Shown: positions 1 to 9,048, numbered from the stretch's first letter. The stretch is 64,000 nt of DNA from Methylobacillus sp. (GCA_031277395.1 JAITML010000076.1:34238-98237); one strand, 5' to 3'. Numbers and translations are program-made. The notes: a model not told the origin generated them from the sequence alone.

Positions 1-315
1 AAAAGCTGCATTAAGCAGCGCCAGCACGATAAAAAAAGCAATGATGAGCTTGGGGGCCCAGTGCATTTTTTCTTTTCTGCCGGAGGCGATGCTGAATACG
101 GCCAACACCGCCGCGGTCATGATGAACACGACAAAATGAATCGCGAGTACATCGCCACCGAAGCTGTCGTTGAAGATAAAGGCGATATAGCCGCCAAACG
201 GCAGCAGTCCGGCGAGCGTTGCGCTCCAGTAGCTTGAGAGCCGGAATCGGCGCGCGATCAAAAAAATCAGCACGACAGCAATCATGCCGCCGAACAGGGT
301 TTCGGTCATCGTCAT
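1..315 (-). CDS. Membrane protein downstream of ccoG (C-terminus beyond window)
   Basis: The reading frame opens at an ATG at 315 (a second ATG lies at 309) and stays open for 105 codons to the window edge, so the gene is truncated here. A stop codon lies in frame a few codons upstream of the ATG. The product is very hydrophobic, with about four predicted membrane helices and a short basic loop (SGRKEKMHW). It follows ccoG by 28 bp on the same strand, so it probably belongs to the cbb3 oxidase operon. I do not recognise the family; it does not look like CcoH, CcoI or CcoS over the visible part. Confidence 0.6.
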   Translation of the reverse strand, partial: MTMTETLFGGMIAVVLIFLIARRFRLSSYWSATLAGLLPFGGYIAFIFNDSFGGDVLAIHFVVFIMTAAVLAVFSIASGRKEKMHWAPKLIIAFFIVLALLNAAF

Positions 316-343
316 CTTGTTAATCCATCAGGGCGTGTTTACA

Positions 344-1783
344 TTAATCGCCGACAAAACTCGCCTTGCGCGCGACGGGTTCAGCACCGTCGATCTGCGG
401 CGTCACGACAAATTCAAATTCATGCGTATCGCGGGCAATCTCCGGAGGAAGATCAATCTTGACATTGAACTTCAACGCCTTGCCCGGACGCACACGCAAC
501 TCCGTCACTGCGCCGAGATCGAGCGCGCTTTCGGGAATGCCGCGTACCGTCAACAGATACGTCACTTCCTGCTCGGTTTTGTTGACAATGTGAACCTGAT
601 AGCGGTCACGCACCGCACCGTTTTCCAGCCTCACAAACAGCGGCTGCCGCACCTGCTCGATACGCACCTCGGTGTCCTTGCGCGTGCCGATATTGTAGAT
701 GAGCAGGCCTACCATGAGTGACAGCGCAACTGCGTAACCCAGCACCTTGAGGCGACGCCATGCAAGGCGCGGCGGATGCGGGTTTTCGCTTTCCATATTG
801 CGTTCCGAATCATAACGGATAAGGCCGCGCGGATAACCGACCGAATCCATGATGTTGTTGCAGGCATCTATGCACAGCGCACAGGAAATGCACTGGTATT
901 GCAAGCCATTGCGTATGTCGATACCAACCGGGCAAACCTGCACGCAGAATCCGCAGTCTATGCAATCGCCATGACCTTGCGCCTGACGTTCTTCGCGTGT
1001 CTTGAGGTCGGCCTTGGGCAATGCGCGACCGGCTGTACCTTCACCGCGCCGCGTGTCATAGCTGATAACCAGCGTATCCGGCTCATACATCACGCCCTGA
1101 AAACGGGCATAGGGACAAATAAAAGTGCAGATTTGCTCACGCGCGAGCGCGCCCGCGACGTAAGTCGTGGCAGTCAGTACAGCAATGGTGACGTAAGCTG
1201 CCCGATTCGCCTCGCCGGTGAAAAGATCATGCAGCAGTTCCGGCGCATAAGTGTAATAGGCGGCGAAGGTGAATCCGGTCCAGCAGGCAATCAACAGCAT
1301 GAGCAAATGTGATGAGCCGATCTTGAGGATTTTCTCCGCGTTCCATGGCTGTTTATAGAGCCGCATGCGCGCCGGACGCTCACCTTGTATCATGTGTTCG
1401 ACCAGCATGAACATGTCGGTCCACAGCGTCTGGAAACAGAAGAAGCCGCACCACGCACGACCTATCAGCCCGGTGGCGAAAAACAAAAACGTGGCCGCGA
1501 TAAACAGCAGCATCGCGAGCCAGATGATGTCCTGCGGAAAAACCACCAGATTGAAAATGAAAAATTTTCTGGAAACCAGATCAAACAGAATGGCCTGGTC
1601 GGCTGCGCTGGCGCGATGCCAGGGCACCCACGGCAACGCGAAATAAACGGCGTATGCCAGCACCAGCACGCCGGTTTTGAAACTGCGAAACTTGCCCCGC
1701 ACCGAACGCACAAAAATCGGAATACGTTTTTGATACAGATGATCTTCGGTTTCGGTTTCCTGTGCTTGACCCATATTTTCCAT
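344..1783 (-). CDS. ccoG: CcoG, cbb3 oxidase accessory iron-sulfur protein
   Basis: Polytopic membrane ferredoxin (RdxA/FixG family) needed for copper delivery during cbb3 oxidase maturation; the family is thought to reduce Cu(II) to Cu(I). The 479-residue protein has a cytoplasmic N-terminus, several membrane helices, copper-site-like cysteine motifs WCGFFC and CTFICPYA, then two 4Fe-4S cluster motifs (CIDCGFCVQVCP and CISCALCIDAC) at roughly residues 270-310, and a C-terminal periplasmic Ig-like domain. Length and domain order are normal. It is the fifth gene of ccoN-O-Q-P-G, separated from ccoP by about 77 bp that hold two hairpins. A second in-frame ATG three codons downstream is an alternative start. 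Confidence 0.95.
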   Translation of the reverse strand: MENMGQAQETETEDHLYQKRIPIFVRSVRGKFRSFKTGVLVLAYAVYFALPWVPWHRASAADQAILFDLVSRKFFIFNLVVFPQDIIWLAMLLFIAATFLFFATGLIGRAWCGFFCFQTLWTDMFMLVEHMIQGERPARMRLYKQPWNAEKILKIGSSHLLMLLIACWTGFTFAAYYTYAPELLHDLFTGEANRAAYVTIAVLTATTYVAGALAREQICTFICPYARFQGVMYEPDTLVISYDTRRGEGTAGRALPKADLKTREERQAQGHGDCIDCGFCVQVCPVGIDIRNGLQYQCISCALCIDACNNIMDSVGYPRGLIRYDSERNMESENPHPPRLAWRRLKVLGYAVALSLMVGLLIYNIGTRKDTEVRIEQVRQPLFVRLENGAVRDRYQVHIVNKTEQEVTYLLTVRGIPESALDLGAVTELRVRPGKALKFNVKIDLPPEIARDTHEFEFVVTPQIDGAEPVARKASFVGD

Positions 1784-1809
1784 CCGGTTATTCGGAACTT
1801 CAAAATGAA

Positions 1810-1839
1810 GAAAGGCTCACGCCTGCGCGCGAGCCTTTC
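1810..1839 (-). terminator. Hairpin between ccoP and ccoG
   Basis: A 9-bp perfect stem (GAAAGGCTC with GAGCCTTTC, arms 1810-1818 and 1831-1839) lies between ccoP and ccoG. On the minus strand it is followed by a T-rich but interrupted stretch (TTCATTTTG). A second small hairpin (CAGCTTG/CAAGCTG, 1843-1859) sits just before it. It may act as a partial terminator or RNA-stability element that lowers ccoG expression relative to ccoNOQP. Confidence 0.4.
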
Positions 1840-1860
1840 TCTCAGCTTGCTGCAAGCTGC

Positions 1861-2835
1861 TTACTGGCCGCCGCCCAAGGTGTCGTGGACATAGACCGTC
1901 AATAATTTGATCTGTTCCGGCTTGAGACGGGTGCCCCATTTCGGCATCGCTTCAACGTGATTGAAACCGCCGGTGATCGCCGTATGCAGCACTCCCACCT
2001 TGCCCGCCTCATCAGCTTGCCCCGACACATCCACCCACTGCCAGATCTTGTCGGTCAGGTTGAGGCCGCCCATGGACGGAACACCCTTGCCATCCGCGCC
2101 GTGGCAGGTAATGCAGCCACCTTCGCCCGGGTTGTGGAATATCTCGTCACCGAGTTTTGCGGCATCGGCGTTGTGCGGCTCACCGGAGAGGCTCAACACA
2201 TAGTTGGCCACGTTGGTGATCTGCTCGTCCGTCAGGGAACCTGCCAAACCTTTCGCCGGCATGAAGCCCGTGCGACCGCCGGTGATGGTGGTGCTGATTT
2301 CCTCGTAAGTACCGCCCCATTGCCAATAGTCATCGGCGAGATTGGGCGCGAAGAATCCGCTCTGGTTTGTCTGCGGGTTGCCCGCTTCATGACCTGCGCC
2401 GCCGACCTGGTGGCACGCCGCACAGTTGTCGGAGAACAGCGTCTTGCCCGCAGCGTTCACAAACTGCATGAGATCAGGGTTTTTCGCAATGTCGTCATAA
2501 GATGTCGCGGCGACCTTGTCGAACCACTCCTTCTGCTTGCCTTCGGCGGCATTGGTATCGGCCATCAACTGGGCGCGCGTGCTCCAGTGCGTGGTCTTCT
2601 CCACTTGCTGACCGTCCTTGGTGGTGGCCACGTACTTGACGGAGTTCACCCCCGGAACACCCTTGGTATAAGAGCTGCCGAGAGGCCAAGCCGGGTACAT
2701 CAGCCAATAGACCACCGAGAAGATGATAGTGAGATAGAATCCCCACAGCCACCATCTCGGCAACGGATTGGTGTATTCCTTCAGGTCATCATCCCAAACG
2801 TGACCGGTCGTTTGATTGCTGCTTTGTTGCGCCAT
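1861..2835 (-). CDS. ccoP: CcoP, diheme cytochrome c subunit of cbb3 oxidase
   Basis: Subunit III of the cbb3-type cytochrome c oxidase, a membrane-anchored diheme cytochrome that feeds electrons to CcoO and CcoN. In 324 residues it has an N-terminal region ending in one membrane helix (about residues 27-50), then two cytochrome c domains with heme sites CAACH (138-142) and CITCH (241-245). Candidate axial methionines lie in FMPAKG and AMPKWG. It directly follows ccoQ, with 2 bp between them. Size and architecture are normal for the family. Confidence 0.97.
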   Translation of the reverse strand: MAQQSSNQTTGHVWDDDLKEYTNPLPRWWLWGFYLTIIFSVVYWLMYPAWPLGSSYTKGVPGVNSVKYVATTKDGQQVEKTTHWSTRAQLMADTNAAEGKQKEWFDKVAATSYDDIAKNPDLMQFVNAAGKTLFSDNCAACHQVGGAGHEAGNPQTNQSGFFAPNLADDYWQWGGTYEEISTTITGGRTGFMPAKGLAGSLTDEQITNVANYVLSLSGEPHNADAAKLGDEIFHNPGEGGCITCHGADGKGVPSMGGLNLTDKIWQWVDVSGQADEAGKVGVLHTAITGGFNHVEAMPKWGTRLKPEQIKLLTVYVHDTLGGGQ

Positions 2836-2837
2836 GA

Positions 2838-3020
2838 TTATTTTCCCTTCGCATCCTGATGTTCGTCGAGGAACGGTATGTCCTTGTAGCTTTCGAGTCT
2901 CTGGCTGCGTCTGTCGCTACCGAAAACGTAGAACAGAACCGCACAGAACACGGTGAAGAAAATCACCAGCGCCAGAGGCTTTGTGTTCTCAAAGTGCGTA
3001 AACCACATCAACCATTCCAT
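2838..3020 (-). CDS. ccoQ: CcoQ, small cbb3 oxidase subunit
   Basis: Sixty-residue protein with one N-terminal membrane helix (about residues 15-35) and a charged cytoplasmic tail, the usual form of CcoQ/FixQ, which stabilises the cbb3 complex. It lies between ccoO and ccoP with gaps of only 12 and 2 bp, so it is cotranscribed with them. The call rests on position, size and topology, because sequence conservation in this family is low. Confidence 0.9.
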   Translation of the reverse strand: MEWLMWFTHFENTKPLALVIFFTVFCAVLFYVFGSDRRSQRLESYKDIPFLDEHQDAKGK

Positions 3021-3032
3021 GTCCTGTTTCTC

Positions 3033-3782
3033 CTAGCGGAATGTGGCGAAATAGTCGTCATCGAACTGCTTGAAGTCGACCATCGTGCCCAGAACCTGCA
3101 GATAAGCCACCATGGCATCCATTTCGGTAACGTCGGCCTTGTTGCCGTCGTAGTTACCGGTCTGTGCCTGTTCCTTCAGGTTGGCTTCCGCATCCTCGAT
3201 ACGCAGAGTCTTGGCAACCTCTTCGCCGAAAGTCTGCACATTGCGCTGATACTCTTCCTCGCCGCTTGAGTACGGCACACCGACCGTGCGCAACGCCTTC
3301 ATGCGCGCCGCGATGTCGGAGGTATCCAGCGGATCCATCAGCCACGGATAATTCGGCATGACTGATCCTTCCACCACCTTGCGCGGATCTTTCAGATGCT
3401 TCACGTGCCAGTCGTTGGAGTATTTGCCGCCTACGCGCGCCAGATCGGGTCCGGTACGCTTGGAGCCCCACTGGAACGGATGGTCGTACTTGGACTCCGC
3501 CGCCAGCGAGTAGTGGCCGTAACGCAGCGCTTCATCGCGGAACGGACGGACCATCTGCGAGTGGCAAAGGTAGCAACCTTCGCGGATGTAGATATCGCGT
3601 CCCCGCTGCTCCAGCGGAGTGTAGGGACGCACCATTTCCTTGCCATCCGCCGTCTTGACCACTTCCACCGTATCCTTGATAAAGAACAGCGGAACGATCT
3701 CGACCAGGCCACCGATACTGATGGCCAGCAGAATCAACACCAGCATCAGGCCGATATTGCGTTCAATCTTGTCGTGTTTCAT
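3033..3782 (-). CDS. ccoO: CcoO, monoheme cytochrome c subunit of cbb3 oxidase
   Basis: Subunit II of cbb3 oxidase. A membrane helix near the N-terminus (about residues 11-35) anchors a periplasmic cytochrome c domain with heme motif CYLCH at residues 70-74, inside the family signature [17 protein letters not shown] likely axial methionine lies in SVMPNYPWL. The protein is 249 residues, somewhat longer than many CcoO proteins because of a charged C-terminal extension. It lies 25 bp after ccoN and 12 bp before ccoQ. Confidence 0.97.
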   Translation of the reverse strand: MKHDKIERNIGLMLVLILLAISIGGLVEIVPLFFIKDTVEVVKTADGKEMVRPYTPLEQRGRDIYIREGCYLCHSQMVRPFRDEALRYGHYSLAAESKYDHPFQWGSKRTGPDLARVGGKYSNDWHVKHLKDPRKVVEGSVMPNYPWLMDPLDTSDIAARMKALRTVGVPYSSGEEEYQRNVQTFGEEVAKTLRIEDAEANLKEQAQTGNYDGNKADVTEMDAMVAYLQVLGTMVDFKQFDDDYFATFR

Positions 3783-3807
3783 GTTAATCCCAACCTCTCT
3801 CTATCCG

Positions 3808-5220
3808 TTAAGCCACGGCTCTGGTATTGCCAGAGCGGATAGTCACGGCCATGTTGTAGCACATGACGACCATGCCAAGCAGGAACACCGTCCCACCCAG
3901 CGCGCGGAACACATAGTACGGATGCATCTCGATCACGGTCTCGATGAAGCCGTACTGCAGATTGCCGAAGTCATCGAATGCGCGCCACATGAGGCCTTGC
4001 ATGATGCCGGAAATCCACATCGGCACGATGTACAGCAGGATGCCGATGGTCGCGAGCCAGAAGTGCACGTTGATAAGCTTCTCGCTGAAGATTTTCGTGT
4101 TCCACAGACGCGGGATCAGGTGATACAGCGCGCCGAAGGAGATCATCGCCACCCAGCCCAGCGCGCCGGAGTGCACGTGGCCGACCGTCCAGTCGGTGTA
4201 GTGCGACAGCGCGTTCACATCTTTCAGCGACATCATCGGGCCTTCAAAGGTGGACATGCCGTAGAAAGACAGGGACACGATCATGAAGCGGATGATAGGG
4301 TCGGTACGCAGCTTGTCCCATGCGCCCGAGAGCGTCATGATGCCGTTGATCATGCCGCCCCAGGAAGGCAGCAACAGCATGATGGAGAAGGTCGCGGCCA
4401 GCGTGGAAGTCCAGTCCGGAATCGCAGTCCAGTGCAGGTGGTGCGTACCCGCCCACATGTAGAGGAAGATCAGCGCCCAGAAGTGGATGATGGACAGCCG
4501 GTAGGAATAGATCGGACGACCGGCCTGTTTCGGCACGAAGTAGTACATCATGCCCAGGAACGCGGCGGTCAGGAAGAAGCCCACGGCGTTGTGACCATAC
4601 CACCATTGCGTCATCGCATCCTGCGCGCCCGAGAACAGGCTGTAGGAACCGGTTGCGCTGAACGGCACGGCCAGGTTGTTGAAGATGTGCAACAGCGCCG
4701 TTGCCAGAATGAAGGCGAGATAGAACCAGTTCGCCACATAGATATGCGGCTCCTTGCGCTTCATCACCGTGCCGATATAAACGACGGCGTAGGAAACCCA
4801 CACCACGGCGATCAGGATATCAACCGGCCAGGCCATTTCCGCATACTCGCGCCCCTGGCTGAGACCCAGCACATGCCCCAGCGCGGCCAGCACGATGATG
4901 AGCTGCCAGCCCCAGAACGTGAAACTGGCCAGACCGCCGGCAAACAAGCGCGTCTGGCAGGTACGTTGCACGATGTAATAGGAGGTGGCGAACAGCGCGC
5001 TGCCGCCAAAGCCGAAGATCACGGCGCCGGTATGTACCGGGCGCAAGCGGCCAAACGTGATATACGGAAGATCCAGATTCAAGAACGGATACGCCAACTC
5101 GGAAGCGATATACACCCCGACCAGCATACCAACCACGCCCCAGACCAGCGTCATGATAGTGAACTTGCGAACAATATCGTAATTGTATTGCCCGCCAGTC
5201 ACGACATTCGTCGTAGCCAT
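3808..5220 (-). CDS. ccoN: CcoN, catalytic subunit of cbb3-type cytochrome c oxidase
   Basis: Heme-copper oxidase subunit I with a low-spin heme b and a high-spin heme b3/CuB site; it reduces oxygen to water with high affinity. About 12 membrane helices are visible, with the conserved histidine region [13 protein letters not shown] and [11 protein letters not shown]. The frame is open to 5268, but I chose the ATG at 5220 (MATTNVV, 470 residues) because an AGGAGAAAG ribosome-binding site precedes it. First gene of ccoNOQP; a SCO gene lies 54 bp upstream on the same strand. I found no clear FNR box in that gap. Confidence 0.97.
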   Translation of the reverse strand: MATTNVVTGGQYNYDIVRKFTIMTLVWGVVGMLVGVYIASELAYPFLNLDLPYITFGRLRPVHTGAVIFGFGGSALFATSYYIVQRTCQTRLFAGGLASFTFWGWQLIIVLAALGHVLGLSQGREYAEMAWPVDILIAVVWVSYAVVYIGTVMKRKEPHIYVANWFYLAFILATALLHIFNNLAVPFSATGSYSLFSGAQDAMTQWWYGHNAVGFFLTAAFLGMMYYFVPKQAGRPIYSYRLSIIHFWALIFLYMWAGTHHLHWTAIPDWTSTLAATFSIMLLLPSWGGMINGIMTLSGAWDKLRTDPIIRFMIVSLSFYGMSTFEGPMMSLKDVNALSHYTDWTVGHVHSGALGWVAMISFGALYHLIPRLWNTKIFSEKLINVHFWLATIGILLYIVPMWISGIMQGLMWRAFDDFGNLQYGFIETVIEMHPYYVFRALGGTVFLLGMVVMCYNMAVTIRSGNTRAVA

Positions 5221-5274
5221 TAACTTTCTCCTCAAAAGTACAAACCCAAAAACTGTCCGATACCACAAAACCTG

Positions 5275-5901
5275 TTACATTAACTGTTCCAGGTCGTGGG
5301 CAATGTCCTGCGGCTTCTGCCCGTGTCCGATATACACCCTGAGCGCCCCCTCTTTATCGAACACGTAAGCGCCTGCGCTGTGGTCTATGGTATATCCACC
5401 CTTGCCATCCGGCTCCTTGCGGTAATACACCTTGAAGCTTTTCGCCACCTGCTCCGTCATCGCCGCATCGCCATACAGACCAATGAAGCTTTCATCAAAC
5501 GACGGCACATATTGCGCCAGCAATTCCTGTGTATCCCGTTCCGGATCCAGCGTCACGAACAGAACCTGAACCTGCGTGCGATCCTCTTTCAACAGTCGCA
5601 GCGCCTTCGCCAAATCATCCATGGTGGTCGGGCAAACATCCGGGCAATGCGTGTAACCGAAAAACAGCACCACCACCTTGCCCCGGAAATCCGCCAGCTT
5701 CCTGGGGTTTCCGTGGTGATCCACAAGCGCGAGCGGATCACCGAACTGCGCGCCGCTGATATCCGTTCCGGCAAACTCCTCCTGCTTTCCACAGGCCGCC
5801 AAAACCAGAACCAGCAACACCCACCACCAGCCTCGACCCCTTGCCGTCTCATGCAACGAACCGTTTTTTCCCCCACCGAGGCACATACTGCGTATTGTCA
5901 T
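5275..5901 (-). CDS. SCO1/SenC copper chaperone, lipoprotein
   Basis: Thioredoxin-fold copper chaperone of the SCO family. The copper site CPDVCPTT (CxxxC) and the distal histidine in TIDHSAG are both present, so it should bind copper. A hydrophobic segment ending in LVLAAC is a lipobox, predicting a lipid-anchored periplasmic protein. The frame is open to 5946, but a rho-independent terminator spans 5911-5943, so translation must start downstream: ATG 5901 (about 208 residues) or ATG 5886. It lies directly upstream of ccoN, so it probably serves cbb3 assembly, although SCO proteins usually load CuA sites. Confidence 0.9.
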   Translation of the reverse strand: MTIRSMCLGGGKNGSLHETARGRGWWWVLLVLVLAACGKQEEFAGTDISGAQFGDPLALVDHHGNPRKLADFRGKVVVLFFGYTHCPDVCPTTMDDLAKALRLLKEDRTQVQVLFVTLDPERDTQELLAQYVPSFDESFIGLYGDAAMTEQVAKSFKVYYRKEPDGKGGYTIDHSAGAYVFDKEGALRVYIGHGQKPQDIAHDLEQLM

Positions 5902-5910
5902 CTTGCCGAT

Positions 5911-5943
5911 AAAAAACCCCCTCCTCCGTTCGGAAGAGAGGGT
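5911..5943 (-). terminator. Rho-independent terminator after the OmpW gene
   Basis: On the minus strand a GC-rich stem (CCCTCTCTTCC pairing imperfectly with GGAGGAGGGG around a GAAC loop) is followed directly by six T residues (5911-5916). It lies about 60 bp past the ompW stop codon. It also overlaps the longest possible reading frame of the downstream SCO gene, which shows that the longest start of that gene is wrong. Confidence 0.8.
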
Positions 5944-6000
5944 CAAGCTATCAGGGACTAAAATGCGGCATTTTTACAATCCCGTCAGACCAAGCCCCGA

Positions 6001-6708
6001 TCAAAACTTCTTGCCGAAACCAACGGAGATAACCCACGGATCGATATCCAGATCGTCGATCTTGCGGTAACCAGCACCACCAACATTCATCTTCACATCG
6101 GTATTCATCCAGATCTTCTTGACGTCAGCATTGACCAGCCAGCCATCCTTGAAGTTGACATCAAAACCGGCTTGCAACGCGGGACCCCAGCTATCACGCT
6201 CAATGCGAATCGGTGCGTTTGCAGCGTCCAGCTTCAGTTTTTTGTCCATGAACAGGGTGTAGTTGATCCCTGCGCCCACATACGGGTCAAAGACTTGATC
6301 CGGACGGAAGTGCCACTGCACGGTCAAGGTCGGCGGCAAAGCGTTAACCGAGCCCAAGTTGTGTTTACCCGGCACCAATTGTCCAACATTGCCATTCTTG
6401 TGAATCTTGACATCATGGCGTGTTCCAACGGCCAGAATCAGTTCCAGCGCGATGTTCTTGGTCACGTAATAGGAAAAGTCGATTTCGGGTATCGTGTTGC
6501 TCTCAACTGCAAGCTCCGCACCCTGATTCAAAACGGAGTTGGGAGCACCACCACCCCAAGCATTATTGGTTTTCTTGCCCAAGCTACTATCTTCGTCAGC
6601 CTGAATATGCGTTGCGCGCAGGCGCACCACGAAATCACCTTCCTCGGCCATGGCAAAGGCAGGCGCGAAGGCGGAAGCGATCAAAACTGCCAGTAAAGTC
6701 TTTTTCAT
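6001..6708 (-). CDS. ompW: OmpW family outer-membrane protein
   Basis: Eight-stranded beta-barrel outer-membrane protein of the OmpW family, thought to form a hydrophobic channel for small apolar molecules. The 235-residue precursor has a clear signal peptide (MKKTLLAVLIAS to about residue 21, ending AMA) and ends in phenylalanine, as barrel proteins do. Family features include the DFSYYVTKNIALELILA segment and the PYVGAGINYTLF segment. An AAGGGG ribosome-binding site lies 7-8 bp before the ATG. It is preceded by a ~120 bp AT-rich region and followed by a strong terminator, so it is probably monocistronic. Confidence 0.92.
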   Translation of the reverse strand: MKKTLLAVLIASAFAPAFAMAEEGDFVVRLRATHIQADEDSSLGKKTNNAWGGGAPNSVLNQGAELAVESNTIPEIDFSYYVTKNIALELILAVGTRHDVKIHKNGNVGQLVPGKHNLGSVNALPPTLTVQWHFRPDQVFDPYVGAGINYTLFMDKKLKLDAANAPIRIERDSWGPALQAGFDVNFKDGWLVNADVKKIWMNTDVKMNVGGAGYRKIDDLDIDPWVISVGFGKKF

Positions 6709-6827
6709 TTAAAACCCCTTGTCTATATACAAAACAAATTAAAAAATAAATTAAGGACATCCATATCTTTAATTGGCATTTTACTCAAGGCTCGATGAAT
6801 TTCAATTTGTTTTTGGCGCTTTCCACT

Positions 6828-7715
6828 TTAAATGACAAAACTGTCGTTTTTTTGCAACAGCTCGCCAAGATCAAAACCGTGGATAGCGCACTTTTTGCCA
6901 GCCAATGCTACTCCCCGCCACAGCGCGGCTTCCGGAGAATCCCCTCTGACGAGCGCATCCAGCAATCCGGCATTAAAGGTATCGCCGGCTCCCAGAGTAT
7001 CCACCACCGTTTCCGGCGGAACTGCGGGAACATGCTTGATCGCTCCATCCGGGGCGCAGCCGTAAGCACCGGCCTCGCCCCAGCCCAACGTCAAAACAGC
7101 ACGTGGTGCCCTGCTTCGCATCCAGTCCAGAAACGCGACCGGCTCCGTAAATCGGGAGTGCAAAGCAAAGTTGCGGGAGTAGATTAGCATATCCGCGAGG
7201 GAATAGAGAACCTCCATACCCTCGCGCGGCTTTTCGATTTCAAGCGATATTCGGGTTGCGGGCGCACGCTCCCGAAATTGCTGAATTGCCTGTGCTATCA
7301 CCGCCACATTGCGGCACTCGAAGTGCACAATATCCCAGACCGCCGGGTCGATTATCTGAAAATGCTCAAGCGTCAGTTCCGGCAAATCACGGTAGTGCAC
7401 TATGCTGCGATTCGCGCCGCTCAAATAAATGGACGAAGTCGGCGGTCGGCCCGCAAGGCGCGGGCAGGCAGCATAGGCCACACCGTGCACATGGAAATCG
7501 TGCGTGATCACCGACGTTTCCGCCGCATCCGCCAGCGTCCCGAAAAATTCCACTTCATGCCCAAGCTGACTCAACACCACCGCCGTGTTTGCCGCATTTC
7601 CACCTCGGCAAATACGCAGCGATTGCGCGCGCATCTCCTCATCCGCGTCGGGGGAATGATCCAGCTCGAACACCAGATCAAGCGTTGCCGTACCTACCAG
7701 TAAAATGCGCGCCAT
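6828..7715 (-). CDS. PfkB-family sugar kinase, ketohexokinase-like
   Basis: Ribokinase/PfkB-fold kinase of 295 residues. The N-terminal glycine motif CRGGNAANTAVVLSQLG and the C-terminal catalytic motif DTLGAGDTFNAG (general base Asp in GAGD) are intact. Several stretches resemble animal ketohexokinase rather than ribokinase or fructokinase: EIEKPRE, VHFECRN, and AGKKCAIHGFD near the C-terminus. Fructose phosphorylated at C1 is therefore a plausible product, but the substrate is inferred. The start is ATG 7715, with GGACGA seven bases upstream; a TTG at 7736 is a less likely start. It is divergent from ilvE. Confidence 0.85.
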   Translation of the reverse strand: MARILLVGTATLDLVFELDHSPDADEEMRAQSLRICRGGNAANTAVVLSQLGHEVEFFGTLADAAETSVITHDFHVHGVAYAACPRLAGRPPTSSIYLSGANRSIVHYRDLPELTLEHFQIIDPAVWDIVHFECRNVAVIAQAIQQFRERAPATRISLEIEKPREGMEVLYSLADMLIYSRNFALHSRFTEPVAFLDWMRSRAPRAVLTLGWGEAGAYGCAPDGAIKHVPAVPPETVVDTLGAGDTFNAGLLDALVRGDSPEAALWRGVALAGKKCAIHGFDLGELLQKNDSFVI

Positions 7716-7743
7716 GTTTATATCGTCCTTGTTCAACTCTCGC

Positions 7744-7749
7744 TATAAT
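7744..7749 (+). promoter_or_regulatory. -10 element of the ilvE promoter
   Basis: A perfect TATAAT lies 28 bp before the ilvE start codon. Only weak -35 candidates are seen 16-17 bp upstream. This short divergent region would also hold the start of the sugar kinase gene. Confidence 0.5.
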
Positions 7750-7777
7750 TAAAGCTTTTACGCTTCGGAGATACAAG

Positions 7778-8707
7778 ATGGCTATGGCCACAATGGCCGA
7801 CCGCGACGGTCTGATTTGGTATGACGGCAAAATGGTGCCGTGGCGCGAGGCCACCACGCATGTGCTGACCCACACTTTGCACTATGGCATGGGCGTATTC
7901 GAGGGCGTGCGCGCCTATGAATCCGAAGGCGGCGCGGCAATTTTCCGTTTGCAGGAACACACCAACCGTCTGTTTGATTCCGCCCACATCATGGGCATGA
8001 AAATTCCTTTTTCCAAAGAGGAAATCAACGCCGCGCAACGCGCCGCCGTGCGCGAAAACAATCTGCCTTCGGCCTATATCCGCCCCATGGTGTTTTACGG
8101 CAGCGAAGCGATGGGCTTGCGCGCCACCGGACTCAAGGTGCACGTCATCGTCGCCGCCTGGAGTTGGGGCGCGTACATGGGCAAAGAGGCGCTGGAGCAA
8201 GGCATCAAGGTGCGCACTTCCAGCTTCACGCGCCATCATGTAAACATCACCATGACACGCGCCAAAGCCAACGGCCCTTACTTCAATTCCATGCTGGCTT
8301 TGCAGGAAGCCCTGTCCGGCGGCGCCGATGAGGCGCTCATGCTGGACGCGCAAGGCTATGTCGCGGAAGGTTCCGGCGAAAATGTATTCGTGGTGAAAGA
8401 CAATGTGATCTACACACCGGCGCTGACCGCCTGCCTGAACGGCATCACGCGCAACACCATCATCACGCTGGCCGCTGAACTGGGCTACGAGGTGCGGGAA
8501 AAACTGCTGACGCGCGACGAAGTGTATATCGCTGACGAAGCCTTCTTCACCGGCACCGCCGCGGAAGTCACGCCGATACGCGAACTGGACGGCCGCATCA
8601 TAGGCGCAGGGCATCGCGGCCCAATCACCGCCAAGCTGCAGCAAGCATATTTCGACGCCGTCATGGGTCGCCTCGCGCAACACCGCGCTTGGCTCACGCC
8701 GGTATAA
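7778..8707 (+). CDS. ilvE: Branched-chain amino acid aminotransferase
   Basis: Class IV (fold type IV) PLP-dependent aminotransferase that interconverts leucine, isoleucine and valine with their 2-oxo acids, using glutamate/2-oxoglutarate. The 309-residue protein shows HTLHYGMGVFEGVRAY near the N-terminus, the lysine context RAKANGPYFNS, and the signature EGSGENVFVVKD followed by ITRNTIITLA. I chose ATG 7778 because CGGAG precedes it by 7 bp and a TATAAT lies just upstream; the open frame upstream to 7589 is antisense to the kinase gene. The next gene starts 11 bp downstream. Confidence 0.95.
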   Translation: MAMATMADRDGLIWYDGKMVPWREATTHVLTHTLHYGMGVFEGVRAYESEGGAAIFRLQEHTNRLFDSAHIMGMKIPFSKEEINAAQRAAVRENNLPSAYIRPMVFYGSEAMGLRATGLKVHVIVAAWSWGAYMGKEALEQGIKVRTSSFTRHHVNITMTRAKANGPYFNSMLALQEALSGGADEALMLDAQGYVAEGSGENVFVVKDNVIYTPALTACLNGITRNTIITLAAELGYEVREKLLTRDEVYIADEAFFTGTAAEVTPIRELDGRIIGAGHRGPITAKLQQAYFDAVMGRLAQHRAWLTPV

Positions 8708-8718
8708 AGGGGCATATC

Positions 8719-8910
8719 ATGGCAAACGAAACTCGCGAAATCGAAATCACCGCAAAGGACTTGCCCTTGCACTGTCCCACCAATGAAACCGCGCTGTGGT
8801 GTTCCCACCCGCGCGTCTTCCTCGACCTCGCCGACACCGGTCGCGCGATGTGCCCTTACTGCGGCACACGGTATCGGTTAAAGGCGGGAGAGATGGCGCA
8901 GCATCACTGA
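8719..8910 (+). CDS. Small zinc-finger (CHCC-type) protein
   Basis: Protein of 63 residues with the pattern Cys19, His30, Cys45, Cys48 (CSHPRVFLDL ... MCPYCGTRY), which matches the zf-CHCC family related to the mitochondrial complex I subunit NDUFS6. The bacterial members are often found beside ilvE in betaproteobacteria, but their role is not established. The start MANETRE at 8719 lies 11 bp after the ilvE stop, so the two genes are probably cotranscribed. Repetitive DNA begins about 20 bp downstream. Confidence 0.85.
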   Translation: MANETREIEITAKDLPLHCPTNETALWCSHPRVFLDLADTGRAMCPYCGTRYRLKAGEMAQHH

Positions 8911-8930
8911 TCTCTGTTCCTGCGAGAAAG

Positions 8931-9004
8931 CAATGTAATCCTCCCTGCCACGTAACGGAGGGCAAGCCCCTCGCCCTGAATGGGAGAGGGGTTGGGGAGA
9001 GGGT
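8931..9004 (-). repeat. Module B repeat, copy 1 (inverted, partial)
   Basis: This stretch is the reverse complement of part of the module B repeats at 9322-9401 and 10770-10849. Shared pieces are AATGTAA at one end and GCCCCTCGCCCTGAATGG with GAGAGGGG runs at the other; the middle (ACGTAACGGAGG region) differs. Purine-rich and pyrimidine-rich blocks allow it to fold on itself. It begins about 20 bp after the zinc-finger gene and may also serve as its 3' end structure. Confidence 0.7.
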
Positions 9005-9048
9005 GCTAAACAAAAAACGCGCGCACAGCGCACAACCCGCTTTTCAGT

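Noticed and set aside
5221..5274. FNR/ANR box before ccoN
   Set aside because: I looked for TTGAT-N4-ATCAA in this gap and before the SCO gene and found no match, so no oxygen regulator site is claimed.
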